Part shown: one piece after another, positions 1 to 9,408 of the stretch
Numbering within the stretch: position 1 is the first letter of the stretch
How the letters are laid out: each line of letters begins with the position of its first letter
Assembly (NCBI GenBank): GCA_001970855.1
Contig: LSSN01000838.1
Span: forward strand, 3,987 to 15,548
Length of the DNA: 11,562 nt
Origin: Smittium culicis
Taxonomy: Eukaryota > Kickxellomycota > Harpellomycetes > Harpellales > Legeriomycetaceae
Direction: 5' to 3'
Position numbers and translations under genes: made by a program
Notes under the pieces: model-generated
What the model was told of the DNA's origin: nothing
What the model saw: the letters and a program-made list of their open reading frames with translations, nothing else
The model's database searches: none

Positions 1-436
1 TTTTATTCTAGAATATTCTTTATAGCATTTTTAGTATTTGTAAAATATTTCATAGAATTTTATAGTATTTTGATAACTTTTGAAAAAGTATATATAGTTA
101 GAGATTTTATTGAAAAAAGAATCTTTATCAATAAAATATCTTCACTTGATAACTATTTCAAATAAACAAATATAAAAATAAATACTTAATAATACCTAGC
201 TGTCAGGTCTTGAAAATAAGCTTTGGTTCACATACAGTATATATTTCCTCGAATTCAATAAAACTCAAACCAGTTAAAAAGTATACATTATTAGAGTTTT
301 CGCATATCGTGTTGTATATTTTTGGCTGGTAATACTCATTATAACTTGAAGAGTAAATAGCATTACTAGTTTCTAATATTACTTCTCTTTCAAGATTTTC
401 AGTAGCGTTTTGATAAAATGATATATTTTGGAGCAT
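1..436 (-). pseudogene. Harbinger/IS5-like transposase, N-terminal fragment, running off the left edge
   Basis: An open stretch of 77 codons lies at 436-203, and a decayed continuation can be followed to base 1. Residues 51-66 read V-Y-F-L-T-G-L-S-x2-E-F-E-E-I-Y. This is the pattern of the helix-turn-helix domain (HTH_Tnp_4) that precedes the DDE nuclease in IS5/PIF-Harbinger-type (DDE_Tnp_4) transposases, which bind the element's ends and cut and paste it. The residues before it are polar and Asn/Glu-rich, as is common ahead of this domain. The first ATG is at 436-434 and an in-frame TGA lies just upstream at 451-449. After the TGA at 205-203, another frame carries a hydrophobic, Leu-rich stretch and then D-K-D-S-F-F-N-K-I-S, which could be the next helices. 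The DDE domain would lie outside the window. The family call rests on one motif by eye; a chance ORF or an unrelated small gene remains possible. Confidence 0.5.
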
Positions 437-451
437 TTTAATTTTTTTTCA

Positions 452-1126
452 AATTTAGGTATTTTTTAAAATTTTATACTTAAGGCGCTCTATTTAAATA
501 AATTTTTAAATTGAAATTTTTTTACTATGGCATACTTTGTTATATTGTATCTAACTTATTAAGACATTCTTAGTAGGTGTACTATTTTTTATCTACTAAA
601 TCTAAAAAACTAGATTCAATAAAAGTTTTTTTATTCCGAAAAAAAATAATATATTGGTATAAGTTAGAATAGCCACAAATAGTATAGCTTCTTATAAATT
701 ACAGGTGAATCATTGATTTCGTTAATTAACAGGGTTAAGTAAAAGAACAGTATTAGTATGTATACCTAATATTACATAAATATTTTAGACAATTATGGTT
801 TATTAGTGTAAGGTTAAATTGATATTTGATTATCTTTTAACCGATTTACTCATTTGTCTCGGCAATAGTTTAATAATGCTAATTAATCGGATAGTTTTCG
901 TTATTATGCAGTTTACTAGTTAACCGGAAATATATAGCTAAAATAAATATATAATTGGATGTTTTTTTTAATAAGTTATATAGAAGAATATAATGGTATA
1001 TCATATTTTAGCCAAAAGTGTTAGTAAAAACTTTAATTCCGAAATAACTAAGTAATTTAATAATATCTCCCTTTATTCGAAATAAAGCAGTTATTTAGTT
1101 CTTTGATTTTAATTAAGAAATTAGTC
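452..1126. other. AT-rich spacer with no recognisable gene
   Basis: I see no coding-like run, RNA gene or clear repeat here. Stops are dense on both strands. AGGGTTAA at about 731 and TTAACC near 834 and 917 recall piggyBac-type termini, but no matching partner was found. Confidence 0.5.
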
Positions 1127-1261
1127 ATGAGTGAAGAAAAAACTAGCCCATATCGAAATGCACGACTAATTTCCAAATCCCTCGAGCTAAATCGAAAAAT
1201 AATTGATATTTCAAAATACCCAATAGTAATTTTTTTATACAGGTTATTACGAAATAGCTGA
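1127..1261 (+). CDS. Small ORF of 44 codons, doubtful
   Basis: An ATG at 1127 opens 44 codons ending with TGA at 1259-1261. The predicted peptide starts M-S-E-E-K-T-S-P-Y and has a charged first half and a hydrophobic second half (P-I-V-I-F-L-Y). Its composition is less A/T-codon-biased than the surrounding DNA, which is the only reason to list it. I recognise no domain. It has no gene neighbours and no clear promoter, and its upstream 100 bases are AT-rich with a weak inverted repeat (aaataact and agttattt, about 1042-1097). It could equally be a chance ORF or a scrap of a transposase. Confidence 0.15.
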   Translation: MSEEKTSPYRNARLISKSLELNRKIIDISKYPIVIFLYRLLRNS

Positions 1262-2136
1262 ATTTTATTAGTTATCTCCTATACTTATATACAAATAACT
1301 AACTTCATTATATAATAGCTCTACTGAAACTCTATACACTATAAAATAGCCTCTTCATAAAGAATCACACATATGTAAATACCATACAATAATGTGAACA
1401 GTGTAGAAATATCAGAAAAAAGATGACTAGAATCTTGAGAAGCCTTAATCAGGCATAAAACTAATAGAAAATACAGCGGTAAAAATAATCGTAATAATCA
1501 AGGCACATATTCATAATTATCATTAGTTCAAATGAGGTTAATTCTCTTTCCTAGTCTGTGACAAGTTCTTTCAAAAAGCTAAAAATAAATGACTATTATA
1601 AAAAATAAATGACTATTATCAAAAATAAAGCAATATGGAATAAAGACTGGCCATTATTAATAGTAAATACTAATTAGAGGAGAGACCAAGATTAATGGAA
1701 ATTTGGTGTCGAATATATATAATATGTAAATAACTCATCAATTGATTCAAACATAAATTTTTATAACAAATAATACTAAATATGTTATCAAGTATGTATT
1801 TTTTTCTATATTAAAAAAAAAAAGCACAATGTAACCACGTTTATACTTCACAAGGGTTATTTATTTAATTTAGCGAATATTTTGAAGATTTTTTGTTTTT
1901 TAAAATTTATTATTATAATATATTTAACTCTAAATATTGAAAATTATTTAAATCGAATATTTCTATCAAAAAAAAAAAAACTCTTGAGATAACTTTAATC
2001 ACTAAAAAAAATTATAATGTGATAATATATTTATTAAATTATGGTAAGACTGGTATATATAGACTTGAATAATTTTTCAAATAAAATAAAACTATAAAAA
2101 TATCTATAATAATTAATAACAGGATCCATAAATATT
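1262..2136. other. AT-rich spacer with no recognisable gene
   Basis: No coding-like run was found apart from short chance ORFs. It contains A-runs near 1814 and 1969, neither preceded by an AATAAA in the right place to mark a retrotransposon tail, and the 20-bp tandem duplication listed separately. Confidence 0.5.
1581..1620. repeat. Tandem duplication of a 20-bp unit
   Basis: Bases 1581-1600 and 1601-1620 are adjacent copies of aaaaataaatgactattat plus one variable base, identical at 19 of 20 positions. A third copy starts (aaaaataaag) but breaks off. This looks like a small, recent slippage or unequal-exchange duplication. Confidence 0.85.
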
Positions 2137-2156
2137 CCCACACTCCCTCCCTCCCC
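2137..2156 (-). other. G-quadruplex-type motif
   Basis: The minus strand carries four G-runs of at least three bases separated by loops of 1, 1 and 5 (the plus strand shows C-runs at 2137-2139, 2145-2147, 2149-2151 and 2153-2156). This fits the standard G3+N1-7 pattern. It stands out because the surrounding kilobase is almost all A and T. It lies about 50 bp outside the relic LINE leader that starts near 2205, so it may belong to that element or mark its insertion site. Confidence 0.6.
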
Positions 2157-2204
2157 TTATCAAATATTTTCGCTTTTTCACTCACTTATTGTTTTTTTTT
2201 AATT

Positions 2205-2600
2205 ATTGTTAACCAATAAAAATAGAGAATTTAATCTGATTTTAGTTGCTTTTTTTACAACTTTTTACACTTTTTCTATGTATAATTGACTATAATCATA
2301 TAACATGTAATCTATAGCTATTAAATTATTGATATTAATTTTGGGGCTTGCCAAGAGCTAATTTTTGTAATAGCTTGGTCTTATTAGAAAAATTTCAACT
2401 ATTGAAATTAAATTATAAGCGCTGAAGTTTGGTGCACAGTTTTTAATTATCCAAATCGGAATTAAAAAGCGTGCTAATCGATGAATTCGATTAATTTGAT
2501 AAATTCAATTAGTTTGCGACGCAATAAAATGAATATTTAAAAATAAGCGAAAGCTAAAAAAAAAAAAATCGATATTTGGATTAATTAATGCTAAATGATT
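2205..2600 (+). mobile_element. Diverged, inverted relic of the LINE 5' leader
   Basis: The reverse complement of this stretch aligns with the 5' leader of the large LINE (11425-11107 read on the minus strand) over about 320 bp, collinear with small gaps. Perfect anchors are CCAAT-AGAGAAT (2213-2217 with 11419-11415, plus following bases), ccaagagcta (2351-2360 with 11276-11267), agtttggtgcac (2426-2437 with 11200-11189) and a shared gtcgcaaa/tttgcgac block (about 2513-2520 with about 11110). Between anchors the match is loose, perhaps 65-70 percent by eye. Weaker similarity continues through an A/T-run to an attaattaatg near 2580-2590, matching the position of the ORF1 start region. Similarity into ORF1 is not convincing, and the piggyBac relic begins soon after. 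This copy points right (plus strand), opposite to the intact one, and is clearly older. Confidence 0.75.
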
Positions 2601-2824
2601 TTAATATTATAATTATAATATACGAGCTGTTTATAATCAAATGAATAAAATTGCTATTCGCTTTTTTCGTTAAAAATATTATCACTATATTCTAGAGCAC
2701 ACAATAATTGATCTAACATGTTATATATTTGTGATACATAGTGGTCAAATACTCTTAATGGCTTTTTTCTGGAGATAGTCTGAATTTGGATATCTGATCT
2801 CAATTAGAATTTAGTGTTTATTAT

Positions 2825-4385
2825 TTAGATAATTATCGGTAAAATAGGACTAAAATTCGTCCTTTTATTAATTTTTCCCAACTACTAATTGATCGACGAT
2901 GGTAGCATAAAGAACATCATTCTTTTTATTTTTTTCGAATTTAATTCTTTATATTCTATAATCGAAATTACTACGCATAATTAATGAAGTAGGAAAATAT
3001 TTTGTGACACCATTTATTGCACTTTCTATCAATTATATATAAGTATTTATTTGATCCAATTTATCCACTGAGCTCATATTTAAGTATAATCTCAGGTTAT
3101 CTCAGGAATAATAATTTTTTCCAAAACTACAATTTTTGTCTTCTATGTACATTTGATAAAATCAGTGGATCGTGATAAGTTTAAAACTTATGTACAGGTT
3201 TATTATACATCGATTTAACTACAGATATATGGGGTTCTTCCACAACAATTCTTCTTTCCTCTTTTTAAAGTGATATTTTTCGTAAATGTTGGATAATGCT
3301 CTAATTTGATCTAATCTTCCTTCAAGAATAATGGCAAAATTTTTTAAATATTCCATAAGTGGTACAGAAATAAAAAAATTATCCAAAAAAAAAAGATAAG
3401 GTTTTTTTCGCTTAATTTTTCAGCATAAAGTTTTAAAACTCGAAAAACTAAATTTCTTTTATTTCTGGTTTTTTATCCTCACTGGTATATTTCGAAATAA
3501 TAACAATATACGATTTTTCTTTGATAAAATCCATAACTTGAGCCCATATTTAATAGGTATATGCTATTTAAATATTATTCTAAATTTTAATTTAATCATC
3601 GATTCACCAGTTGTTTCAATTTGATAACGAAAAAAAAGGTTTTTTTTATAAATTTTTTTTCATATTTTCAAGGAAATAGCTTTAAATAAAATCTGTAATT
3701 TTAAAAATCGTCATCTTTATAATCATTTAGGCTGTTAATATTGGAATTATTTATTTTTTGATCAGCTTCAGTAACAAAATTATTATCATTATAATAATTT
3801 TTTAGATCTTCGAAATTATTATCTATATGAAGGTTTGATATTATAAAACCAAAATATATTAGAGCTCATGGTAGTTGATATTTTATGATGATGGATAAAA
3901 CTAACTGTAATCCAATAATATTTATATTCAGGAAATTATTTAATTTAATTATAAAACTAATTCCTATAATTTTTTTAATTCTTCAAGGCATGTCGCTTTT
4001 TCAGACTTAGTTTTAAAATTTTTTGAATTTTAACAACAGTTGGTATTAAAGGCTATTTCATTAATTGGCGATTCAGTAAAAAATAAATTAAAAATATGTT
4101 AATGAGCTATATTTTTCATTTCAAAAATAAATTAGAAACGCTTTCTGTATAATTTACATACTTTTTACAAGAAAAAAAAATTTTCCCCATTGTCTAATAA
4201 AAAATTTTTACATAATAATCTACTTGAGGTAAAGGTAATTCATTTAATTTAAAGTCAAAGAAATTATTTTAAGATGGAATATCCTTGTTATAGTAAAATT
4301 GTTATTTGAGAAATTTTAAAAATTTTTTTTCTGAAGCAGAAGGAAAATTAAAATCATTGTCATCAGGAAATAAATAATTTCGTTA
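2825..4385 (-). pseudogene. piggyBac-like transposase fossil (DDE_Tnp_1_7 family), frame-shifted
   Basis: PiggyBac transposases excise an element and insert it at TTAA through a DDD nuclease. No long ORF survives, but reading the minus strand and allowing frame changes gives the family's landmarks in order. These are an acidic N-terminus (about 4379); T-E-S-P-I-N-E-I-A-F-N-T-N (about 4080-4040); F-P-E-Y-K-Y-Y-W (3935-3912); M-S-S-N-I-F-W-F, then N-L-H-I-D-N (3869-3820); E-S-M-I-K (about 3605); P-I-K-Y-G-L-K-L-W (about 3557-3531); K-Y-T-S-E-D-K-K-P-E; L-D-N-F-F (Asp codon 3383-3381); S-V-D-K-L-D-Q (Asp codons 3065-3063 and 3056-3054); and K-W-C-H-K-I-F, ending at a TAA at 2827-2825. The first catalytic Asp (the D of the usual D-E-S/Q-M) is Gly here (3608-3606); the other acidic positions remain. 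An unusually long acidic, Asn-rich loop of about 45 residues follows N-L-H-I-D-N. No terminal repeats or flanking TTAA pair were found. Confidence 0.8.
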
Positions 4386-5400
4386 CTATTATAATTGTAG
4401 CCAGATGAACTGCTTACCTTAATATAATTAAATAATTATAGCTTATTTAATTTTTAAAAACCTAATAAAAGATATTTTTATTTAAAATGGATAAAATATC
4501 AGATAGTTTAATTTATTTAAAAGCATAATTAATAGTAATAGTAACGATACAATATATGATAGCAATAAAAGGTCAAAAAAAAGCTGTGAAATATAATATT
4601 GTTTAAAATATATAGAAAATTAATAAAATTAAAACTGAAAATTGGCAATAAATAATTTCAAAAGCAAATTCGAAATTTAAAAATAAATAATAAGGTATAG
4701 GTCGATTTTGGTATCATGAAAATATTTTTTTGCCAATAAAATGGCTAAAAACAGTATATATCTGATCAGGAAAGGGCCTAAAAAGAATATAGTGTATAAA
4801 ATGGTGTAAATAATAATTATAAAAAACAGTAAACTTGTATTTTTATATGCTACTATGGTTTTAAATTTCGTTTTTATGTTTATCAATGAAAATGGCTAAA
4901 AAAAGGCTACATTTTCACAGTATAGAACCTAAAAATTAGCAAAGTATTATTTAATACTATGTTTTACTGCTAATTTGAAGGCAATTGCAAGAGTTTTTAG
5001 ACTAAATAATAGTATAAATTTTACTTTAGGAATATTATCATATTTTTTTTGATATATAAATTCATATTATTGTAATTTTTACTAGATGTTGCTAGAAAAT
5101 TTTCACTTTAAATATTTAATTATTCAAATTCATTTTTGAAGTGCTATATTGTAAATAAAAAACTCCTTACAGCTTTTTTTATGAATTTATTTATATTTTA
5201 GCAGTTTAAAATTCTATTCGAAAAAATCTATAATAAAATAAAAAATAAATAATATCTGACGAATAAAAAATGATGAAATAAAAACACTAATTGCTTTAAT
5301 TAGGAAATTTTTGGTCTACTCAACAGGAGCGCACAATTTATAAAAATAAAAATTTTATCCGCAGCTCGGGAAAGGGCTAAAATGATAAGATATCTTGGAC
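4386..5400. other. AT-rich stretch with no supported gene
   Basis: No recognisable gene. A 69-codon minus-strand ORF (4886-4677) encodes a run of Ile/Leu/Phe/Tyr with two possible membrane segments, exactly what AT-rich DNA gives by chance. A plus-strand ATG at 4489 starts a short Ser/Asn/Asp-rich peptide broken by stops. A further plus-strand piece (5272-5337) reads D-E-I-K-T-L-I-A-L-I, faintly like the start of a transposase DDE domain. The box aaaatggctaaaa occurs at 4739 and 4889. Confidence 0.4.
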
Positions 5401-5657
5401 ATAAATTACTGATGAAAATAACCTTATAAAATTTTCAACAAGTAACGAAAAATTTTTAGATCAATATTTTGGATAGAGATAGATTATGAAGATGACGTAG
5501 GTAAGAAGTGATTACATAAAAATACTATCCTTTTCTCAGAATTAAGGCATATGATTTTTTATTTTTTGTATATTTTAATTTATGTATCTAATAAAAAGTT
5601 AATAAATATACCGAAATTGAGCTAATAAGAAAACTTTTATATATTAGCTATGGCTGA
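5400..5657 (-). mobile_element. Possible 5' leader of a third LINE copy, heavily decayed
   Basis: Read on the minus strand from 5657, directly after the A11 tail of the main LINE, the sequence runs ...TATAAAAGTTTTCTT-N5-GCTCAAT, then ATTAGA-ATA-CATAAA. The main LINE reads TATAAAAAGTTTTTCTT-N5-GAGCCAAT, then ATTAGAGAATCTATAAA, at nearly the same distance from the tail of its upstream neighbour. About 200 bases further in, GATCTAAAAATTTTTCGTTACTTG (gapped) resembles the gagcta...cttgg block of the other leaders. Similarity is patchy and partly low-complexity, so this is tentative. If right, the array continues leftward with another copy in the same orientation. Confidence 0.35.
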
Positions 5658-5683
5658 TTTTTTTTTTTCACGCAGATTTTATT
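5658..5683 (-). terminator. LINE copy A poly(A) signal and A11 tail
   Basis: On the minus strand AATAAA (5683-5678) is followed by 9 bases and a run of 11 A (5668-5658). The same layout, AATAAA, 9 bases, A-run, recurs at 11495-11472, which supports this as a true retrotransposon 3' end and not a random A-run. Confidence 0.75.
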
Positions 5684-5997
5684 TAACAAAATTGAAAATT
5701 ATACAAAAAAATATTTAAAAAAATTTATAAATTTAAAAAAAAATAATTAAAATATATTTTCAACATACTCCCTTCCGCCGCTCTAGCATCTATATACATG
5801 CTGCGCATTAGTTCAAATTGGATAGAAAATCAATGTACATTTGCAGTATAAGCGTTTTGGGGTCGCTGATTCTATTCAAAAATTTGATCTGCTATGCCAG
5901 ATCAATGCTAGATCAAGTATTGATTAGAACCTAGCTCAAATTTTTTCCTAACTAGACTCAACCGGGATTCGCTCAAATTAGAAAGTAAAAAATTTTC
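5684..5997 (-). other. LINE 3' untranslated region
   Basis: Sequence between the likely ORF2 stop (TAA, 6000-5998) and the poly(A) signal. The part nearest ORF2 (5997-5770) has mixed composition with no further reading frame. The last 90 bases are almost pure A/T. The terminal part matches copy B at the right edge without gaps from 5660 to about 5710, then with one 8-base gap to about 5735. Confidence 0.65.
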
Positions 5998-5999
5998 TT

Positions 6000-6700
6000 A
6001 AGAACTGATCGGCGTCGGAATGAACCGACAGATCTTCGATGAACGGTGATTTCGCCACCGGCTGCAGCTCAGAAGTATGTGCTTGACTGTCTCAGGTACA
6101 CACAAGCTACATAATCAGCAAAAATTTTTGAATTTTTGGTCTACAGATTCATGTATGATAAGTGCTGGGCAGTCCGGAATGTGCCCATACGCATTTTTCC
6201 AATGTCCTGAAGGCCCAGCTTCAGGTCCGGATACATAGCTTGAAGGTCAACCCAGTTGCCTTTTTTACCGATTTTCCGATCCACCGTCCACCAGTGGATG
6301 ACAGACCGGTTATTTCGTCGTTTCCTGTCGACCATTGTGATGATAGTCTGACCGTTTGAATCTTGGGAGAAAAATATTTTGATCCACCGGGCGCTCTCGG
6401 TCACCAACGTGGCCATCCGGGCTTTTATCAGTGCCTTGATGAGATAGGCGATCCATGTTATTGAGGTCGGCCACTTATGATATGCACGCTCACGGGCTGT
6501 GCTGGTGCGCACGAACACTGAGCTTATGCCCAGTTCATCCCTGATGCGCTCCATGGCCGCTAATTTCCCGGAATTGGCAACCATTAAATTCACCTTGTCA
6601 ATTTCTGACTGTATGGGCTTGCATCTGGCTTCGCTCATGCCAAATGTCTCCCCACCGTAACATCCAATTGGCATCAGCACCGAATTGATGAACTTTGTTG
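6000..6700 (-). other. ORF2 C-terminal region with CCHC motif
   Basis: After the reverse transcriptase a frame open from 6680 to 6141 carries G-C-Y-G-G-E-T-F-G-M, matching the conserved Y-G-x-E-T-W block after the LINE RT thumb. Another frame then gives C-S-L-C-V-P-E-T-V-K-H with C-x2-C-x6-H-x4-C spacing (6111-6064), the zinc-binding motif typical of LINE ORF2 C-termini, implicated in RNA binding. A TGA sits two codons before it (6117-6115). The region ends with I-P-T-P-I-S-S and TAA at 6000-5998. Confidence 0.8.
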
Positions 6701-7680
6701 TTCTTGATCGTCCCAGATACGTCCCACTTGCTATTCATAATATAGCCCAAGTAGGTTTACTGGTCGTTGGAGTTGATTTTTTGGCCCTGAAGGGTCATAT
6801 CAGCAGCCAATTCATCGCTTATCGTCATTATCCCGCACTTGGAGGTATTCAAAGCCATTTACCAAGTGTCCGACAATTATTTAATGGCATCCAGTGCAGC
6901 TTGAAATTAGGCTGTTGATTCGGCCAATAGCACGGCATCGTCGGCAAACAGTAGTCCTGGTATGCTTGAAGCGAGCCCATGCACCCGCACACCTTGTACG
7001 CCCTTGAACATATCGTTGATGTAAAAATCGAATAGTATCGGCGAGACTGAGCACCCTTGCCGCACTCCACGGAGGTATTAGGTGCGGTTGGAAACTTCAT
7101 TTCAAACTCTAGATGCGATTTTCAGGGCATATGCACGCTCTTGATAATATTGAAGAGATTTCCCGCAATTCCCGCTGATCACAGTTTATCGAGTAGGGCC
7201 ATGTGGGGGTCCCGATCTTAGGCCTTTTTACTGTCGATATAGCACAGCCATGTTTCCTTGTTATGAATTTTCCGTCTACGTACTATTCCGTATAGAGTGG
7301 TCGCTTGACCCTCACACTCCTCGAAATTCCGAAATCCAGCTTTCTCTTTTACCAATATTTGGTATTTCGCATCGATTTTGCTGAGTTTGGTGGCCACAAT
7401 TTTGGCCACCAGTTTCGCCGGTGTTTAGATCAGTGGCATCCCTCGGTAGTTATCAGGAAACTTTAGGTCACCTTTATTACGTACTGGGACCACAACTGAA
7501 GTTTATAGGCACTGTGGTACATCCCAAATATCATATATTATGTTTATAGTTTTATATATTAGTTTTTCTAGTGCTGATATAGGTGGCGGCTCAGCCTTCG
7601 CTAGTTTCAATACCTCAGATGGAATACCATCAGCTCCCGGAGCTTTGTTGTTAGTTGTATCACGAAGTGCATCAGTGATA
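6700..7680 (-). other. ORF2 reverse transcriptase domain
   Basis: Motifs appear in the standard order: N-K-A-P-G-A-D-G-I-P-S-E (about 7650-7612), N-Y-R-G-M-P-L (about 7455-7435), K-A-G-F-R, then motif A C-Y-I-D-S-K-K-A (Asp codon 7235-7233) followed at once by a TAA at 7220-7218. Next are motif B G-V-R-Q-G-C-S-V-S-P-I-L-F (about 7068-7030) and motif C L-F-A-D-D-A (F-A-D-D codons 6948-6937), then Y-L-G-Y-I (about 6758-6744). All three catalytic Asp codons survive, but the domain is split over two frames (change near 7145-7110) and carries stops at about eight places. Confidence 0.88.
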
Positions 7681-8339
7681 TCTGACCAAAGTATAGTGGT
7701 ATCACACTCTGGGTAATATTCACATTTGTTAGAGATGAGATTTTCCAAACTTGTAGTCGGACCGGCTGTTTCCAGTAGTTTCTTTGACCAGATCGCTAAA
7801 ATGATTTGTCCAGATTTTTATTTTTTCATGTTTTTCAGTAGTTAAATTCTTATTTTTGTCGTACACTGGGCCGTGGGTGATACTTTGGAAAGATTTTCCA
7901 GTGTGTGATTTGATGTAGCGCCAATAAGACTTTGAATCGTTGTTCAGAATCTGATCGGCGATTTTTTTCATACTTTTGGCGTGCTGGACTTTTCTATCGG
8001 CCTTAATTGAACGATTTGCACTCGATTTGATATTGATGTATTCGCTGATTGGGAAATTATTCTTTGTTAATTTTCGAAATTTTTTTCGCCCCTTTTTTAT
8101 TATTTTGATGATGTTCTATGAAAGCACTGTTTTTATGATTTCTCCAGGTGGATTCAGCGCACCGGGCCGAGCAGATTGATTCCAAACAGTATCGATTAGG
8201 CCAGCGCAAAGCTCATTTAGGCCCATTTCTGTATCTGCTAGCACTGTAAATCGGTTATGGCTGACGAAATTATTTTCAGCCAATTGTAATTTTTTCGCTT
8301 TGATTTTCAATTTTTTTTGCCGGTACCTCGAGAGCGTCC

Positions 8340-9010
8340 AATGTCCACTGCGTTGTGATAGGCATGTGGCCTTAGAGGACTAGAAAGCGGTTTGCTGTAC
8401 ACCAGTTTGGACGGCTGTTGAGCCCAGCATAGTATATGTGGTCGATAATTTGAAATACAGTGTTCTTATTGTACCTCGACCCAGTCGAGTTGGACATTTT
8501 TGCATGTTTGAAACCAGTTCCAAGCTTCATAATAAACATTTTTGATGCCGGGGTGTCCATAATATAGCCCTCCAGCAGTATGTGATTTTTAAATTTTTTA
8601 TTGAAATTTTTATAGCGGTTCAAAATCTCGGAAATCTCCCGCTTGTAGCGAATTCCAGCGTTTGGGAAGTGCACATTTGTGACCAAAAGCGTGAATTTAT
8701 CCCCATTTTTGGTACTCCCAGAGACTATCCCAGATAGCCAAGTCGGTGCAGATTTATATTCGCTAATTTCTAATCCAACATTGTTTTTTACTGCCAGCAG
8801 TAGACCGGTGCCACATTTGAAGTGATCGGCTTTTGCCTCTATACAAGTGTGTCTTGGTATGCGACAGCGGTATGTTTTTTTTAACTATAAAGTTTCTTGA
8901 AGTGCCAGGATATCGGGCTTAGCACTATCCAACTTTGAAAAATTCAGATAGTGCTCAAGTTCATCTTTTATACTTTTTAGGCCTCGTATATTGTAGGTCA
9001 TAATCGTTAG
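8340..9010 (-). other. ORF2 APE-type endonuclease domain, catalytic residues lost
   Basis: This domain normally makes the first-strand nick that primes reverse transcription. The start is clear: T-Y-N-I-R-G-L from 8998, then D-I-L-A-L-Q-E-T with the catalytic Glu codon at 8896-8894. T-N-V-H-F-P-N follows near 8685. The usual G-D-x-N motif reads E-G-Y-I (8572-8561), so both its Asp and Asn are gone. I-D-H-I-Y-Y is kept near 8450, but the terminal S-D-H reads stop-G-H (8374-8366), losing another catalytic Asp. The frame is otherwise open from 9010 to 8375 apart from one TAG at 8887-8885. Confidence 0.8.
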
Positions 9011-9408
9011 AGTGTTGTTTTTTGAGTAATTTGATTTTTGTTTTTTTTGGCCAGCTAAATTGGAGGATCGAAATTTTTTATTTTTTTCGCGCCTAATTTT
9101 AGCGCCCAGAGCTGATTCGATTGATTTTTTTCAAATTTTTATAGATTAATTTTTTGGTGGTCAATGGAGTGAATTTCGTGCCTCCATTGGCCGTTACGTT
9201 GTCTGATTTTCTTCACTGTAAATTGATGGTCTTTTAGGGTGCTATTCAGTACAATGTACCTTTTTACAGTGTCTTTTCTGAGTTCTTGGATGTTGAGAAC
9301 CAAGAATTTTTCTTTATTTTTTTGGAGATTTTTTTGGATTTTTTGGAATTTTATGATTTTTTTTGAGTTTTTTTGAGTCATATTATGTGTATGTGCTTTG
9401 ATATGCAT

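Noticed and set aside
731..925. AGGGTTAA and TTAACC sites as piggyBac ends
   Set aside because: They are isolated, do not pair into inverted repeats around the transposase relic, and such short A/T-rich words are common here.
4677..4886. 69-codon minus-strand ORF with two hydrophobic segments as a membrane protein gene
   Set aside because: The residues are almost all Ile, Leu, Phe, Tyr and Lys, as expected from random AT-rich DNA. There is no motif, neighbour or signal to support it.
5256..5277. Hammerhead ribozyme core (CTGACGA ... GAAA)
   Set aside because: The bases between the boxes can form at most a 2-bp stem and no flanking stems are visible.
5272..5337. Second piggyBac-like transposase on the plus strand (D-E-I-K-T-L-I-A-L-I)
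   Set aside because: Only one short, low-information match; no W, D-E or D-N-F-F landmarks follow in order before the LINE tail.
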